From positions 1-64,000 of the forward strand of contig NZ_JAPKFL010000015.1 in NCBI RefSeq assembly GCF_026262575.1: DNA of 64,000 bases, read 5' to 3'. Below the pieces are notes generated by a model, which worked only from the letters and a program-made list of their open reading frames with translations, made no database searches and was not told where the DNA came from. Positions 34,926 to 45,722 of the stretch are shown piece by piece (within the stretch, counting starts at the first letter, position 1; the number at the start of each line of letters is the position of its first letter). This DNA comes from Streptomyces marinisediminis (GTDB lineage: Bacteria; Actinomycetota; Actinomycetes; Streptomycetales; Streptomycetaceae). Position numbers and translations under genes: made by a program.

Positions 34926-36161
34926 ATGACGGCCAAGGCGGACCGGCCCACGGTGGTTCTCGGGGTGAGCGGCGGGATCGCCGCCTACAAGGCGTGCGAG
35001 CTGCTGCGCCGCCTCACCGAGTCCGGACACGACGTCCAGGTGGTGCCCACCGCCGCGGCGCTGGAGTTCGTCGGCGCGCCCACCTGGGCCGCCCTGTCCG
35101 GCCGGCCGGTCGCCCACGAGGTGTGGGAGACGGTGCACGAGGTGCCGCACGTGCGCATCGGCCGCGAGGCCGACCTCGTCGTCGTCGCCCCCGCCACCGC
35201 CGACCTCCTGGCCCGGGCCGCGCACGGCATCGCCGGGGACCTGCTCACCAACACCCTGCTGACCGCGCGCTGCCCCGTCGTCTTCGCCCCGGCGATGCAC
35301 ACCGAGATGTGGGAGCACCCGGCCACCCGGGAGAACGTCGCCACCCTGCGCCGCCGGGGCGCCCTGGTCGTCGAGCCCGCCGTGGGCCGGCTGACGGGCG
35401 CCGACACCGGCAAGGGCCGGCTCCCCGAGCCGGAGGAGATCTTCGCCCTGTGCCGCCGGGTGCTGGCCCGCGGCGTGCCCGGGGCCGACCTCGCCGGGCG
35501 GCACGTCGTCGTCAGCGCGGGCGGCACGCGCGAGCCGCTGGACCCGGTCCGCTTCCTGGGCAACCGCTCCTCGGGGCGGCAGGGGTACGCCTTCGCCGCC
35601 ACGGCCGCCGCCCGGGGCGCCCGCGTCACCCTCGTCGCCGCGCACACGGCGCTGCCCGACCCGGCGGGCGTGACGGTCGTGCCCGTGGGCACCGCGCGGG
35701 AGCTGCGCGCGGCGGTGCTGGCGGCCGCCGCCGACGCCGACGCCGTGGTCATGGCCGCCGCCGTGGCGGACTTCCGGCCCGCCCACTACGCCGACGGCAA
35801 GATCAAGAAGCGGGACGGCCACGACCCCGACCCCGTCGCCCTCGTCCGCAACCCCGACGTCCTCGCCGAGCTCTCGGCGCACCGGGCCCACCCCGGCCAG
35901 GTGGTCGTGGGCTTCGCCGCCGAGACCGACGACGTGCTGGCGGCCGGCCGCGCCAAGCTCGCCCGCAAGGGCTGCGACCTGCTCGTGGTCAACGAGGTGG
36001 GCGAGCACAAGACCTTCGGCTCCGCGGACAACGAGGCGGTCGTCCTCGCCACGGACGGTACCGAGGTCCCGGTGCCCTACGGCCCCAAGGAGACCCTCGC
36101 CGACCGGGTGTGGGACCTGGTCACCGCCCGCTTCGGCGCCCCGGCGGCGCCCGCCGGGTGA
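34926..36161 (+). CDS. coaBC: Bifunctional CoaBC (phosphopantothenoylcysteine synthetase/decarboxylase)
   Basis: A 411-residue bifunctional enzyme of coenzyme A synthesis. The N-terminal flavoprotein decarboxylase domain has VSGGIAAYKACELLRRL, the active-site VHEVPHVRIGREADL histidine and PAMHTEMW. The CoaB synthetase domain begins at about residue 195 (VVVSAGGTREPLDPVRFLGNRSSGRQGYA) and carries ADGKIKKRDG. In the decarboxylase flap the usual cysteine-containing ACG motif reads LTGADTGKGRLPE without cysteine, which I recall from other actinobacterial homologues. The ATG at 34926 follows GGGAGTGGCTCC. Confidence 0.94.
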   Translation: MTAKADRPTVVLGVSGGIAAYKACELLRRLTESGHDVQVVPTAAALEFVGAPTWAALSGRPVAHEVWETVHEVPHVRIGREADLVVVAPATADLLARAAHGIAGDLLTNTLLTARCPVVFAPAMHTEMWEHPATRENVATLRRRGALVVEPAVGRLTGADTGKGRLPEPEEIFALCRRVLARGVPGADLAGRHVVVSAGGTREPLDPVRFLGNRSSGRQGYAFAATAAARGARVTLVAAHTALPDPAGVTVVPVGTARELRAAVLAAAADADAVVMAAAVADFRPAHYADGKIKKRDGHDPDPVALVRNPDVLAELSAHRAHPGQVVVGFAAETDDVLAAGRAKLARKGCDLLVVNEVGEHKTFGSADNEAVVLATDGTEVPVPYGPKETLADRVWDLVTARFGAPAAPAG

Positions 36162-36224
36162 CCCCGGCCGCCGTGCCGGCCGCCCGCCGGGGCGGGCGCG
36201 CCCGAGGTCGCTGGGTGAGACACC

Positions 36225-36254
36225 TTGACCAGCACCGTAGGGCGTGCGGATAAA
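36225..36254 (+). promoter_or_regulatory. Promoter of metK
   Basis: TTGACC (36225-36230) and GATAAA (36249-36254) are separated by 18 bp; TAAACT at 36251-36256 is an alternative -10. The leader of about 80 nt contains a small AGGGG/CCCCT hairpin but no SAM riboswitch that I can recognise. Confidence 0.5.
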
Positions 36255-36339
36255 CTGTCGGCGGAACCCGAAGGGGCGCAGCTCCCCTGACCGGTCCGCC
36301 CATGATCAGCCAGCAGCCGCTGCAACCCCAGGGAGCGAT

Positions 36340-37548
36340 GTGTCCCGCCGCCTGTTCACCTCGGAATCCGTGACCGAGGGCCACCCTGACAAGATCGCCG
36401 ATCAGATCAGCGACACCATCCTCGACGCGCTGCTCAGCGAGGACCCGGCGTCCCGCGTGGCCGTCGAGACGCTCATCACCACCGGCCAGGTGCACGTCGC
36501 CGGCGAGGTGACCACCAAGGCGTACGCGCCCATCGCCACCCTCGTCCGCGAGAAGATCCTCCAGATCGGGTACGACTCCTCCAAGAAGGGCTTCGACGGC
36601 GCCTCCTGCGGGGTCTCCGTCTCCATCGGCGCCCAGTCCCCGGACATCGCGCAGGGCGTCGACTCCGCCTACGAGAACCGGGTCGAGGGCGACGAGGACG
36701 AGCTGGACCGCCAGGGCGCCGGCGACCAGGGCCTGATGTTCGGGTACGCCTGCGACGAGACGCCCGAGCTGATGCCGCTGCCCATCACGCTGGCCCACCG
36801 CCTGTCGCGGCGGCTGACCGAGGTGCGCAAGAACGGCACCATCCCCTACCTGCGGCCCGACGGCAAGACGCAGGTCACCGTCGAGTACGACGGCGACAAG
36901 GCCGTGCGGCTGGACACCATCGTCGTCTCCAGCCAGCACGCCTCCGACATCGACCTCGACTCCCTGCTCGCGCCCGACGTCCGCGAGTTCGTCGTCGACC
37001 ACGTCCTGGCCCAGCTCGTCGAGGACGGCATCAAGCTCGACACGGAGGACTACCGCCTGCTGGTGAACCCCACCGGGCGGTTCGAGATCGGCGGCCCGAT
37101 GGGCGACGCCGGGCTGACCGGGCGCAAGATCATCATCGACACCTACGGCGGGATGGCCCGCCACGGCGGCGGCGCCTTCTCCGGCAAGGACCCCTCCAAG
37201 GTGGACCGCTCGGCCGCCTACGCCATGCGCTGGGTCGCCAAGAACGTCGTCGCCGCCGGGCTCGCCGCCCGCTGCGAGGTGCAGGTGGCGTACGCGATCG
37301 GCAAGGCGGAGCCGGTCGGCCTGTTCGTGGAGACCTTCGGCACCAACACGGTCGAGGAGGCACGCATCGAGGAGGCCATCACCGAGGTCTTCGACCTCCG
37401 CCCGGCCGCCATCATCCGCGACCTGGACCTGCTGCGGCCCATCTACGCCCAGACGGCCGCCTACGGCCACTTCGGCCGGGAGCTGCCCGACTTCACCTGG
37501 GAGCGCACCGACCGCACCGCCGCCCTGCGGGCCGCGGCCGGACGCTGA
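36340..37548 (+). CDS. metK: S-adenosylmethionine synthetase
   Basis: A 402-residue enzyme making AdoMet from methionine and ATP. The signatures [36 protein letters not shown] and the P-loop-like [19 protein letters not shown] are intact, and the length is normal. The GTG at 36340 gives the conserved start [10 protein letters not shown] and follows AGGGAGCGAT. It stands alone between coaBC and priA with its own promoter and a terminator hairpin after it. AdoMet level influences antibiotic production in Streptomyces. Confidence 0.97.
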   Translation: MSRRLFTSESVTEGHPDKIADQISDTILDALLSEDPASRVAVETLITTGQVHVAGEVTTKAYAPIATLVREKILQIGYDSSKKGFDGASCGVSVSIGAQSPDIAQGVDSAYENRVEGDEDELDRQGAGDQGLMFGYACDETPELMPLPITLAHRLSRRLTEVRKNGTIPYLRPDGKTQVTVEYDGDKAVRLDTIVVSSQHASDIDLDSLLAPDVREFVVDHVLAQLVEDGIKLDTEDYRLLVNPTGRFEIGGPMGDAGLTGRKIIIDTYGGMARHGGGAFSGKDPSKVDRSAAYAMRWVAKNVVAAGLAARCEVQVAYAIGKAEPVGLFVETFGTNTVEEARIEEAITEVFDLRPAAIIRDLDLLRPIYAQTAAYGHFGRELPDFTWERTDRTAALRAAAGR

Positions 37549-37568
37549 CCGCCGCGCACGGCCCCACC

Positions 37569-37606
37569 GCGACGCACGCCCCGGCCCCGGTCGGCGCGTG
37601 CGTCGC
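37569..37606 (+). terminator. Terminator after metK
   Basis: A perfect 11-bp stem GCGACGCACGC/GCGTGCGTCGC (37569-37579 with 37596-37606) lies 20 nt after the metK stop. Confidence 0.65.
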
Positions 37607-37615
37607 GCCGGTTCG

Positions 37616-37661
37616 GGGTGTCCGAGCGCCCGGTCAGGGTGTCCGAGGCGTCTGCTAAGAC
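37616..37661 (+). promoter_or_regulatory. priA promoter with 21-bp-spaced direct repeat
   Basis: The 11-mer GGGTGTCCGAG occurs at 37616-37626 and 37637-37647, exactly 21 bp apart. TAAGAC at 37656-37661 lies 7 nt before the priA GTG, the same spacing as the leaderless boxes of rarA and the peptidase, although the last base is C rather than T. The repeats flank the expected -35 position, so they could be an activator or repressor site. Confidence 0.4.
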
Positions 37662-37668
37662 TGGAGCC

Positions 37669-39828
37669 GTGAGCAGCGAGGACGCGTCCGGCAGCGGCGG
37701 CACGGCACCGCCGCCCGAGCAGCTCGCGCTCATCCGGGAGGCGGTGCGCGGCAGCCGTGCCGCGGGGACGCCGCGGGCCAGGCCGCGCACCTGGCGGGGT
37801 GCCGCGCTCGCCGACGAGCTGCCCGTCGCCCGGGTGCTGGTGGACAAGGGGCTGGTCCACCTCGACCGCTACTTCGACTACGCCGTGCCCGCCGCGCTGG
37901 CCGACGACGCCCAACCGGGCGTGCGGGTGCGCGTCCGGTTCGGCGCCGGTGAGCGGGAGGGCCGCCGCGAGGGCGGCCGGCTGATCAACGGCTTCGTCGT
38001 CGAGCGGCGCGCCGAGAGCGACTTCCCCGGCACCCTCGCCCCGCTGGCCCAGGTCCTCTCGCCCGAACGCGTCCTCACGCCGAACCTGCTGGCCCTGTGC
38101 CGCGCCGTGGCCGACCGCTACGCCGGGGCCCTGGCCGACGTGGTCCAGCTCGCCGTGCCGCCCCGCATGGCCCGCGCCGAGAAAAGCGCGCCGCCGGCGG
38201 CGGACCGGGTGCCGCCCCCGCCCGCCCCGCCGCCCCCGGGCGGGTGGACGCGCTACCCGCGAGGCACCGCGTTCCTCGACGCCCTCGCCACCGGCGGCGC
38301 CCCCCGGGCGGTGTGGACGGCGCTGCCCGGTCCCGGCTGGCCCGCGGAGCTGGCCACGGCCCTGGCGGCCACGTACGCCTCGGGGCGCGGCGCGCTCGCC
38401 GTCCTGCCCGACGGCCGCTGCGCCGCCCGTCTGGACGCCGCGCTGACCGCGCTGCTGGGCGCCGGTCACCACGTCGTGCTCACCGCCGACGCCGGCCCCG
38501 AGGCGCGCTACCGGCGGTGGCTGGCCGTCAGCCGCGGCGCCGTCCGTCTGGTGATCGGCACCCGGGCCGCGATGTTCGCGCCCGTCGCGCGCCCGGGCCT
38601 GGTGGCGCTGTGGGACGACGGCGACGCCGCGCACCGCGACGACCACGCCCCCCAGCCGCACGCCCGCGAGGTGCTGATGCTGCGCGCCGCGCACGAGGGC
38701 ACCGCCCTGCTGCTCGGCGGCCACAGCCGCACCGTCGAGGCCGCCCGCCTGCTGGAGACGGGGTGGGCCGGGGCGCTGACGGCCTCGCGGGAGACGGTCC
38801 GGGCCACCGCTCCGCTGGTGCGCACCGTCTCGGAGCTGGACGAGGCGCGCGACGCGGCCGCCCGTACCGCCCGCCTGCCCACGCTGGCCTGGCGCGCCGC
38901 CCGCGACGCGCTGCGCACCGGTCCGGTGCTCGTCCAGGTGCCGCGCCGCGGGTACGTGCCCCGACTGGCCTGCGCGCACTGCCGCGAACCGGCGCGGTGC
39001 GCGCACTGCCACGGGCCGCTCACCGCCCCCGGCGCCGCGGAGGAACTGTGCTGCGGCTGGTGCGGTCGGGCGGCGCCCGGCTGGCGCTGCCCGGAGTGCG
39101 GCACGACGCGCCTGCGGGCCAGCGTCGTCGGGGCGCGGCGCACCGCCGAGGAGCTGGGCCGCGCCTTCCAGGGGGTGGCCGTGCGCACCTCGGGCCGGGA
39201 CCACGTGCTGGCCACCGTGCCCGACCGTCCGGCGCTGGTCGTCAGCACCCCGGGCGCCGAGCCCGTGCCGGAGGGCCCCGGCTACGCGGCGGCGCTGCTG
39301 CTGGACGGCTGGGCCCTGCTGGGCCGCCCGGACGTGCGGGCCGAGGAGGAGGCGCTCCGGCGCTGGCTGGCGGCCTCGGCACTGGTGCGCCCGCAGTCCG
39401 AGGGCGGGACGGTGGTCGCCGTCGCGGAGCCGACGCTGCGCCCGGTGCAGGCGCTCGTCCGCTGGGACCCCGACGGGCACGCCGCGCGCGAGCTGGCCGA
39501 CCGTGCCGAGCTGGGCTACCCGCCCGTCTCCCGGATGGCGTCCGTCAGCGGCCCGCCCGAGGCGGTGGCCGCGTTCCTGGCCGCCGCCGAGCTGCCACCG
39601 GGCGCGGAGCTGCTGGGGCCCGTGGAGCTGCCGGTGACCGAGCCCGGCCGCCCGCGCCGGACCGGCGATCCGCCGCCGGGCGAGCGCTGGGAGCGCGTGC
39701 TCGTCCGCGTCCCGCCGGGCCGGGGGGCGCCGCTGGCCGCCGCGCTGAAGACGGCGCAGGCCGCGCGGCTGACGCGCCGGGAGGGGCCGCCGGTGCGGAT
39801 TCTCATCGACCCGGCGGACCTGGGCTGA
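37669..39828 (+). CDS. priA: PriA-like primosomal protein N' with degenerate ATPase motifs
   Basis: A 719-residue PriA homologue. The 3' DNA-binding N domain (VARVLVDKGLVHLDRYFDYAVP) and the zinc-binding cysteines are intact: C435/C438, C444/C447, C461 or C462/C465 and C474/C477. The helicase core is broken: where Walker A (GxTGSGKT) is expected the sequence reads LPGPGWPAE at about 219-227, and Walker B reads LVALWDDGD rather than DEEHD. It therefore probably acts as a structural replication-restart factor without helicase activity, as noted for other actinobacterial PriA proteins. The GTG at 37669 is chosen from the -10 spacing; a TTG at 37618 is possible. Confidence 0.9.
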   Translation: MSSEDASGSGGTAPPPEQLALIREAVRGSRAAGTPRARPRTWRGAALADELPVARVLVDKGLVHLDRYFDYAVPAALADDAQPGVRVRVRFGAGEREGRREGGRLINGFVVERRAESDFPGTLAPLAQVLSPERVLTPNLLALCRAVADRYAGALADVVQLAVPPRMARAEKSAPPAADRVPPPPAPPPPGGWTRYPRGTAFLDALATGGAPRAVWTALPGPGWPAELATALAATYASGRGALAVLPDGRCAARLDAALTALLGAGHHVVLTADAGPEARYRRWLAVSRGAVRLVIGTRAAMFAPVARPGLVALWDDGDAAHRDDHAPQPHAREVLMLRAAHEGTALLLGGHSRTVEAARLLETGWAGALTASRETVRATAPLVRTVSELDEARDAAARTARLPTLAWRAARDALRTGPVLVQVPRRGYVPRLACAHCREPARCAHCHGPLTAPGAAEELCCGWCGRAAPGWRCPECGTTRLRASVVGARRTAEELGRAFQGVAVRTSGRDHVLATVPDRPALVVSTPGAEPVPEGPGYAAALLLDGWALLGRPDVRAEEEALRRWLAASALVRPQSEGGTVVAVAEPTLRPVQALVRWDPDGHAARELADRAELGYPPVSRMASVSGPPEAVAAFLAAAELPPGAELLGPVELPVTEPGRPRRTGDPPPGERWERVLVRVPPGRGAPLAAALKTAQAARLTRREGPPVRILIDPADLG

Positions 39829-39891
39829 CGCCGCGGGGGCGCGCGCTCGCCGGGGCGGGACGGCGTCCGCCCGCCGGACGGGCCCGGAAGG

Positions 39892-40770
<879 letters not shown>

Positions 40771-41703
40771 ATGAAGCTCGTCTTCGCCGGCACCCCCGAG
40801 GTCGCCGTGCCCGCCCTGGACGCCCTGCTCGCCTCCGAGCGGCACGAGGTCGCGGCGGTGGTCACCCGGCCGGACGCCCCCGCCGGGCGCGGCCGGCGGC
40901 TGGTGGCCAGCCCGGTGGCCGAGCGGGCCGCGGAGGAGGGCATCGAGATCCTGCGTCCGGCCAGCCCGCGCGACGCCGACTTCCAGGCCCGGCTGCGCGA
41001 GATCGCCCCCGACTGCTGCCCGGTCGTCGCCTACGGCGCGCTGCTCCCCCCGAGCGCCCTGGCCATTCCGGCGCGGGGCTGGGTGAACCTGCACTTCTCG
41101 CTGCTGCCCGCCTGGCGCGGCGCGGCCCCCGTGCAGCACGCGGTGCTCGCCGGGGACGAGGTCACCGGGGCCTCGACGTTCCTGATCGAAGAGGGGCTGG
41201 ACTCCGGCCCCGTCTACGGCGTCGTCACCGAGGAGGTCCGCCCCACCGACACCAGCGGCGACCTGCTCACCCGGCTCGCCCTGGCCGGGGCCGGGCTGCT
41301 GGCGGCCACGATGGACGGCATCGAGGACGGCACGCTGACCGCCGTGCCGCAGCCCGCCGAGGGCGTCAGCCTCGCCCCGAAGCTGGGGGTGGACGACGCC
41401 CGCGTCGACTGGTCGGCCCCGGCGCTGCGGGTGGACCGGGTGGTGCGCGGCTGCGCCCCCGCCCCCGGCGCCTGGACGGTCTTCCGCGGCGAGCGGCTCA
41501 AGCTCGTGCAGGCCGTGCCCGATCCCGACGTCACCGGTCTGGCGCCCGGGGAGGTGCGGGCCGGCAAGCGCCACGTGCACGTGGGCACCGGCTCGCACGC
41601 CGTCGAACTGCGCTGGGTGCAGCCGCAGGGCAAGAAGCCGATGCAGGCCGCCGACTGGGCCCGCGGCGCCCGCATCGTCTCCGGCGAGCGGCTGGCGGAC
41701 TGA
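40771..41703 (+). CDS. fmt: Methionyl-tRNA formyltransferase
   Basis: A 310-residue enzyme that formylates initiator Met-tRNA using 10-formyl-THF. The Rossmann-like N domain has [28 protein letters not shown] with the tRNA-recognition loop, and the catalytic [18 protein letters not shown] with the conserved Asn/His. The C-terminal OB-like domain binds the acceptor stem. The ATG at 40771 follows AGGAGAGG at a long spacing of about 13 nt. rsmB follows after 122 bp. Confidence 0.96.
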   Translation: MKLVFAGTPEVAVPALDALLASERHEVAAVVTRPDAPAGRGRRLVASPVAERAAEEGIEILRPASPRDADFQARLREIAPDCCPVVAYGALLPPSALAIPARGWVNLHFSLLPAWRGAAPVQHAVLAGDEVTGASTFLIEEGLDSGPVYGVVTEEVRPTDTSGDLLTRLALAGAGLLAATMDGIEDGTLTAVPQPAEGVSLAPKLGVDDARVDWSAPALRVDRVVRGCAPAPGAWTVFRGERLKLVQAVPDPDVTGLAPGEVRAGKRHVHVGTGSHAVELRWVQPQGKKPMQAADWARGARIVSGERLAD

Positions 41704-41732
41704 CCGCGCCGCACACCGAGGTCCGGCGCGCG

Positions 41733-41738
41733 TAAGCT
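41733..41738 (+). promoter_or_regulatory. -10 box for rsmB
   Basis: TAAGCT fits TANNNT and lies 87 nt before the rsmB GTG at 41826, just after fmt. Confidence 0.35.
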
Positions 41739-41825
41739 GGGTCCTTCCGCCCGCGCGGCGGGCAGCAAGGCGAACCCGGCCGTCCGCCGGGGGAGCGCGA
41801 TGCGAACCACCGGAGCACCTTTCCC

Positions 41826-43268
41826 GTGACCGACCCGTCACCCCGCCGCGGCGGACCGCCGCGCCGCCGTCCGCGCCCGCCGGCCCGCCCCCGCAAGGAC
41901 CCGGTGCGGCTGGTCGCCTTCCAGGCCCTGCGCGCGGTCGACGAGCGCGACGCGTACGCCAACCTCGTCCTGCCGCCGCTGCTGCGGCGCGCGCGCGGCG
42001 GGGACGGCTTCGACGCCCGGGACGCGGCGCTGGCCACCGAGCTGGTCTACGGCACCCTGCGCCGCCAGGGCACCTACGACGCCGTCATCGCCGCCTGCGT
42101 GGACCGCCCGCTGCGCGAGGTGGACCCGCCGGTGCTGGACGTGCTCGCGCTCGGCGCCCACCAGCTCCTGGGCACCCGCATCCCGCCGCACGCCGCCGTC
42201 AGCGCCACCGTGGAGCTGGCGCGCTACGTGCTCAGCGACGGCCGCGCCCGCTTCGTCAACGCGGTGCTGCGCCGCGTCGCCGCGCACGACTGGGACGCCT
42301 GGCTCGCCCGCGTCGCGCCGCCGTTCGAGGAGGACCCCGTCGAGCACCTGTCGCTGGTGCACGCGCACCCGCGCTGGGTCGTCACCGCCCTGTGGGACGC
42401 GCTGGGCGGCCCCGGGCGCGGCCGGGAGGAGATCGAGGCGCTGCTCGCGGCCGACAACGAGCGCCCGGAGGTCACCCTGGTGGCCCGGCCCGGCCGGGCC
42501 ACCGTGGCGGAGCTGCTCGCCGAGGACGCCGTGGCCGGACGCTGGTCGCCCTACGCGGCCCGGCTCGCCGACGGCGGTGAACCCGGCCGCCTCACCGCCG
42601 TCCGCGAGGGGCGGGCCGGAGTGCAGGACGAGGGCAGCCAGCTCGTGGCCCTCGCGCTCGCCCGCGCCGGGCTCCAGGGCGAGGACCGCACCTGGCTGGA
42701 CGGCTGCGCCGGCCCCGGCGGCAAGGCGGCCCTGCTGGGGGCGCTCGCCGCCGAGCGCGGGGCCGCGCTGGTGGCCGCGGAGAAGCAGCCGCACCGCGCC
42801 CGGCTGGTCGCCAGGGCGCTGTCGGGCAACCCGGGCCCCTACCAGGTGGTCACCGCCGACGGCACCCGGCCGGCCTGGCGGCCCGGCTCCTTCGACCGGG
42901 TCCTGGTGGACGTCCCCTGCACCGGCCTGGGCGCCCTGCGCCGCCGCCCCGAGGCCCGCTGGCGCCGCCGCCCCGAGGACCTGGCGGGCTTCGCCCCGCT
43001 CCAGCGCGCCCTGTTGGCCGGGGCGCTGCGCGCCGCCCGGCCCGGCGGCGTCGTCGGCTACGCCACCTGCTCCCCGCACCCGGCCGAGACCCGCGTCGTG
43101 GTCGAGGACGTGCTGCGCGGGCCGGAGGGGGCGGGCGCCGCCTGGCTCGACGCCCGCCCGCTGCTGCCCGGCCTGCCCGGCCTGGGCGACGGCCCGGACG
43201 TCCAGCTCTGGCCGCACCGCCACGGCACGGACGCCATGTACCTGGCGCTGCTGCGCAAGGGCGGCTGA
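41826..43268 (+). CDS. rsmB: 16S rRNA (cytosine-967-C5)-methyltransferase
   Basis: A 480-residue RsmB/Fmu enzyme. Residues about 25-160 form a NusB-like RNA-binding domain ([33 protein letters not shown]). The AdoMet-dependent methyltransferase domain follows, with [16 protein letters not shown] (motif I), [19 protein letters not shown] (motif IV cysteine) and [11 protein letters not shown] (motif VI, the catalytic cysteine). It belongs to the conserved fmt-rsmB-rpe arrangement. The GTG at 41826 gives a Pro/Arg-rich start before the NusB domain. Confidence 0.95.
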   Translation: MTDPSPRRGGPPRRRPRPPARPRKDPVRLVAFQALRAVDERDAYANLVLPPLLRRARGGDGFDARDAALATELVYGTLRRQGTYDAVIAACVDRPLREVDPPVLDVLALGAHQLLGTRIPPHAAVSATVELARYVLSDGRARFVNAVLRRVAAHDWDAWLARVAPPFEEDPVEHLSLVHAHPRWVVTALWDALGGPGRGREEIEALLAADNERPEVTLVARPGRATVAELLAEDAVAGRWSPYAARLADGGEPGRLTAVREGRAGVQDEGSQLVALALARAGLQGEDRTWLDGCAGPGGKAALLGALAAERGAALVAAEKQPHRARLVARALSGNPGPYQVVTADGTRPAWRPGSFDRVLVDVPCTGLGALRRRPEARWRRRPEDLAGFAPLQRALLAGALRAARPGGVVGYATCSPHPAETRVVVEDVLRGPEGAGAAWLDARPLLPGLPGLGDGPDVQLWPHRHGTDAMYLALLRKGG

Positions 43269-43290
43269 TCGCCCGTCCGGCGGGAGGCGA

Positions 43291-43296
43291 CATACT
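43291..43296 (+). promoter_or_regulatory. Possible -10 box giving a leaderless rpe transcript
   Basis: CATACT ends 6 nt before the rpe ATG at 43303. The only purine-rich run, GGGAGG, is about 15 nt from the ATG, too far for a normal ribosome binding site. Confidence 0.35.
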
Positions 43297-43302
43297 GGGG
43301 CC

Positions 43303-43977
43303 ATGGCTCAGATCAACCCCAGCATCCTGTCCGCCGACTTCGCCCGTCTGGCCGAGGAGGCGAAGGCCGTCGAGGGCGCCGACTGGCTCCACGTCGACGT
43401 CATGGACGGCCACTTCGTCCCCAACCTCACCCTCGGCGTCCCCGTGGTCGAGGCGCTGGGGAAGGCCACCGGCACGCCGCTGGACTGCCACCTGATGATC
43501 GAGGCGCCGGACCGCTGGGCCCCGCAGTACGCGGAGGCCGGCGCGGGCTCCGTCACCTTCCACGCGGAGGCCGCCGCCGCCCCGGTGCGGCTGGCCCGGG
43601 AGATCCGCGCGCAGGGCGCCCGGGCCTCGCTGGCGCTCAAGCCGGCGACGCCGATCGAGCCGTACGAGGACCTGCTGCCGGAGCTGGACATGCTGCTGGT
43701 GATGACCGTCGAGCCCGGTTTCGGCGGGCAGGCGTTCCTGGACGTCATGCTGCCCAAGATCCGCCGCACCCGGCAGCTCATCGACCGGCACGGTCTGGAC
43801 CTGTGGCTCCAGGTGGACGGCGGCGTCTCGGCGGACACGATCGAGCGGTGCGCCGAGGCGGGCGCCGACGTCTTCGTCGCCGGTTCGGCCGTCTACGGCG
43901 CCGACGACCCGGCCGCGGCCGTGGCGGCGCTGCGCCGTCAGGCAGCGGAGGCGGCGGCACGCGGCCGGGAGCGCTGA
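43303..43977 (+). CDS. rpe: Ribulose-phosphate 3-epimerase
   Basis: A 224-residue TIM-barrel metalloenzyme that interconverts ribulose 5-phosphate and xylulose 5-phosphate in the pentose phosphate pathway. The ordered motifs [43 protein letters not shown] and QVDGGVS are all present, including the metal-ligand His/Asp residues. The start at 43303 lies 6 nt after a possible -10 box. Confidence 0.96.
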   Translation: MAQINPSILSADFARLAEEAKAVEGADWLHVDVMDGHFVPNLTLGVPVVEALGKATGTPLDCHLMIEAPDRWAPQYAEAGAGSVTFHAEAAAAPVRLAREIRAQGARASLALKPATPIEPYEDLLPELDMLLVMTVEPGFGGQAFLDVMLPKIRRTRQLIDRHGLDLWLQVDGGVSADTIERCAEAGADVFVAGSAVYGADDPAAAVAALRRQAAEAAARGRER

Positions 43978-44124
43978 GCGGCGCCCGCGCGCACCCGGAG
44001 GGCGCCGCGCCGCTTCGCGTCAGGCCGGTGTGCCGCGCACGCAACGGATCGAACGCGCCGCTCGATCTGCGAGGATGAGCACGCGGCGCGAAGGCGAGTA
44101 CGGCAGACAGTGAGGTGAGTTGCG

Positions 44125-45168
44125 GTGTCGACGGGTCGGGCGGCTTCGAGAATGGGGCCCGCCGAGCTCATGCAGGCCGCGGCCATGGCCCGCCGCTTCT
44201 ACCTGGAAGGCAAGTCCAAGATCCAGATCGCGGACGAGTTCGGGGTCAGCCGCTTCAAGGTGGCCCGCGTCCTGGAGACCGCCCTCGAACACGACCTGGT
44301 GCGCATCGAGATCCGTGTGCCGGCCGAGCTGGACGCCGAGCGCTCCGACGCGCTGCGGGCCCGGTACGGGCTGCGGCACGTCGTCGTCGCCGAGTCCCCC
44401 TCGTCCCCCGCCGCCCCGGCCGACGTCGCCGAGCCCGGGGAGAGCATCGCCGACCCGGAGAACCTCGGCGAGGTCGCCGCCGACCTGCTGGGCGAACTGG
44501 TGACCGAGGGCGACGTGCTCGGGCTGGCCTGGGGCCGCTCCACCATCCACATGGCGACCGCGCTGCGCGGGCTGCCGCCGTGCACGGTCGTCCAGCTCAC
44601 CGGCGTGTACGACGCCGGCACGGCCGACCGCGGCTCGGTCGAGGCGGTGCGCCGGGCCGCCGAGGTCGCCGGGGGCCAGGCCCACCCCATCTACGCGCCC
44701 ATGCTGCTGCCCGACCCGGCCACCGCCGCCGCCCTGCGGCACCAGACCGGCATCGCGGCCGCGTTCGAGTACTTCGACAAGGTGACCGTCGCGGCCGTCT
44801 CCATCGGCTCCTGGGAACCGGGCATCTCCACCGTCCACGACATGCTCGGCGAGCGCGAGCGCGCGCACTACGCCTCGCTCGGCGTGGCCGCGGAGATGTC
44901 CGCCCACCTCTTCGACGCCGAGGGCCGCCGCATCGGCCGGGACCTGGGGGAGCGGTGCATCACCGTGGAGGCCGGGCGGCTGCGGCGCATCCCGGAGGTC
45001 GTCGCCATCGCCGGCGGCCGCCGCAAGGCCGCCGCCATCGGCGCGGTGCTGCGCTCGGGGCTGGTCACCAGCCTGGTCACCGACACCGCGGCGGCCGAAC
45101 AGCTCCTGGCGGACCGGCGCCCCGTGCTGCGTCCCGCCCTGGAGCGCGCCGACCCCGACGAGTCCTAG
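44125..45168 (+). CDS. SorC/DeoR-type sugar-binding transcriptional regulator
   Basis: A 347-residue regulator. An N-terminal HTH lies at about residues 12-60 (FYLEGKSKIQIADEFGVSRFKVARVLETALEHDLV), followed by a SorC-type sugar-phosphate-binding domain (GLAWGRSTIHMATAL, VVQLTGVYDAG, IYAPMLLPDPA, AVSIGSWEPGISTV). The effector is probably a phosphorylated sugar, and the position beside rpe hints at a pentose phosphate, but this is inference. The GTG at 44125 follows GAGGTGAG. The next genes encode an ion-transport pair and need not be its targets. Confidence 0.88.
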   Translation: MSTGRAASRMGPAELMQAAAMARRFYLEGKSKIQIADEFGVSRFKVARVLETALEHDLVRIEIRVPAELDAERSDALRARYGLRHVVVAESPSSPAAPADVAEPGESIADPENLGEVAADLLGELVTEGDVLGLAWGRSTIHMATALRGLPPCTVVQLTGVYDAGTADRGSVEAVRRAAEVAGGQAHPIYAPMLLPDPATAAALRHQTGIAAAFEYFDKVTVAAVSIGSWEPGISTVHDMLGERERAHYASLGVAAEMSAHLFDAEGRRIGRDLGERCITVEAGRLRRIPEVVAIAGGRRKAAAIGAVLRSGLVTSLVTDTAAAEQLLADRRPVLRPALERADPDES

Positions 45169-45202
45169 CCGTGCTGTCCACGCGGCCCGCCCCGGAGGCA
45201 CC

Positions 45203-45718
45203 ATGACCCTGCGACGCACGCCGCTCCCCGGCGTCGGCACCCAGTACGACCTCAGCACGCGCGAGGGGCGGCACCTCTCGGTCGTCGCCCACCAGGACGG
45301 GCGGCGCTTCCTCGGCTTCTACCGGCCCGACGACCCCGACGCCTGCCAGGCCACCGTGCCCCTGGAACCGGCGGAGGCCGCCGCCCTCGCCGGACTGCTG
45401 CGCGACCAGGACGAGCCGGGCGCCCCCGCGCACCCGAGCGAGCTGGAGCTCGACCTGGTCAGCGAGCGCGTCCAGGTCGGGCCGCAGTCGCCCTTCCGGG
45501 GCCGCACGATCGCCGACACCCTCGCCCGCCGGCGCACCGGGGCCTCCGTCGTGGCCGTGCTGCGCCGCACCGGCGCCGTCCCCTCCCCGCGTCCGGACTT
45601 CCGCCTGGAGGCCGGTGACGTGCTGCTGGCCGTCGGCACCTCCGAGGGCGTCGCGCTGCTGACGGAGCTGATCTCCGGGGGCGCGGCCGACGGCGGCCCC
45701 GGCGGCGACGAGGACTGA
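45203..45718 (+). CDS. TrkA-C (RCK_C) domain regulator of a K+/H+ antiporter
   Basis: A 171-residue soluble protein. The N-terminal half (LPGVGTQYDLSTREGRHLSVVAHQDGRRFL) resembles the KhtT N-terminal domain, and residues about 85-160 (SPFRGRTIADTLARRRTGASVVAVLRR, FRLEAGDVLLAVGTSEGVALL) form an RCK_C/TrkA-C ligand-binding domain. In Bacillus, KhtT gates the KhtU antiporter in response to c-di-AMP and pH. The antiporter gene follows 4 nt after the stop, so this is most likely the regulatory subunit. The ligand here is unverified. Confidence 0.88.
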   Translation: MTLRRTPLPGVGTQYDLSTREGRHLSVVAHQDGRRFLGFYRPDDPDACQATVPLEPAEAAALAGLLRDQDEPGAPAHPSELELDLVSERVQVGPQSPFRGRTIADTLARRRTGASVVAVLRRTGAVPSPRPDFRLEAGDVLLAVGTSEGVALLTELISGGAADGGPGGDED

Positions 45719-45722
45719 GGGC

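Noticed and set aside
36256..36339. Possible SAM riboswitch before metK
   Set aside because: Only a 5-bp hairpin is present; none of the conserved cores of the SAM-I, SAM-II or SAM-IV classes that I know is visible.
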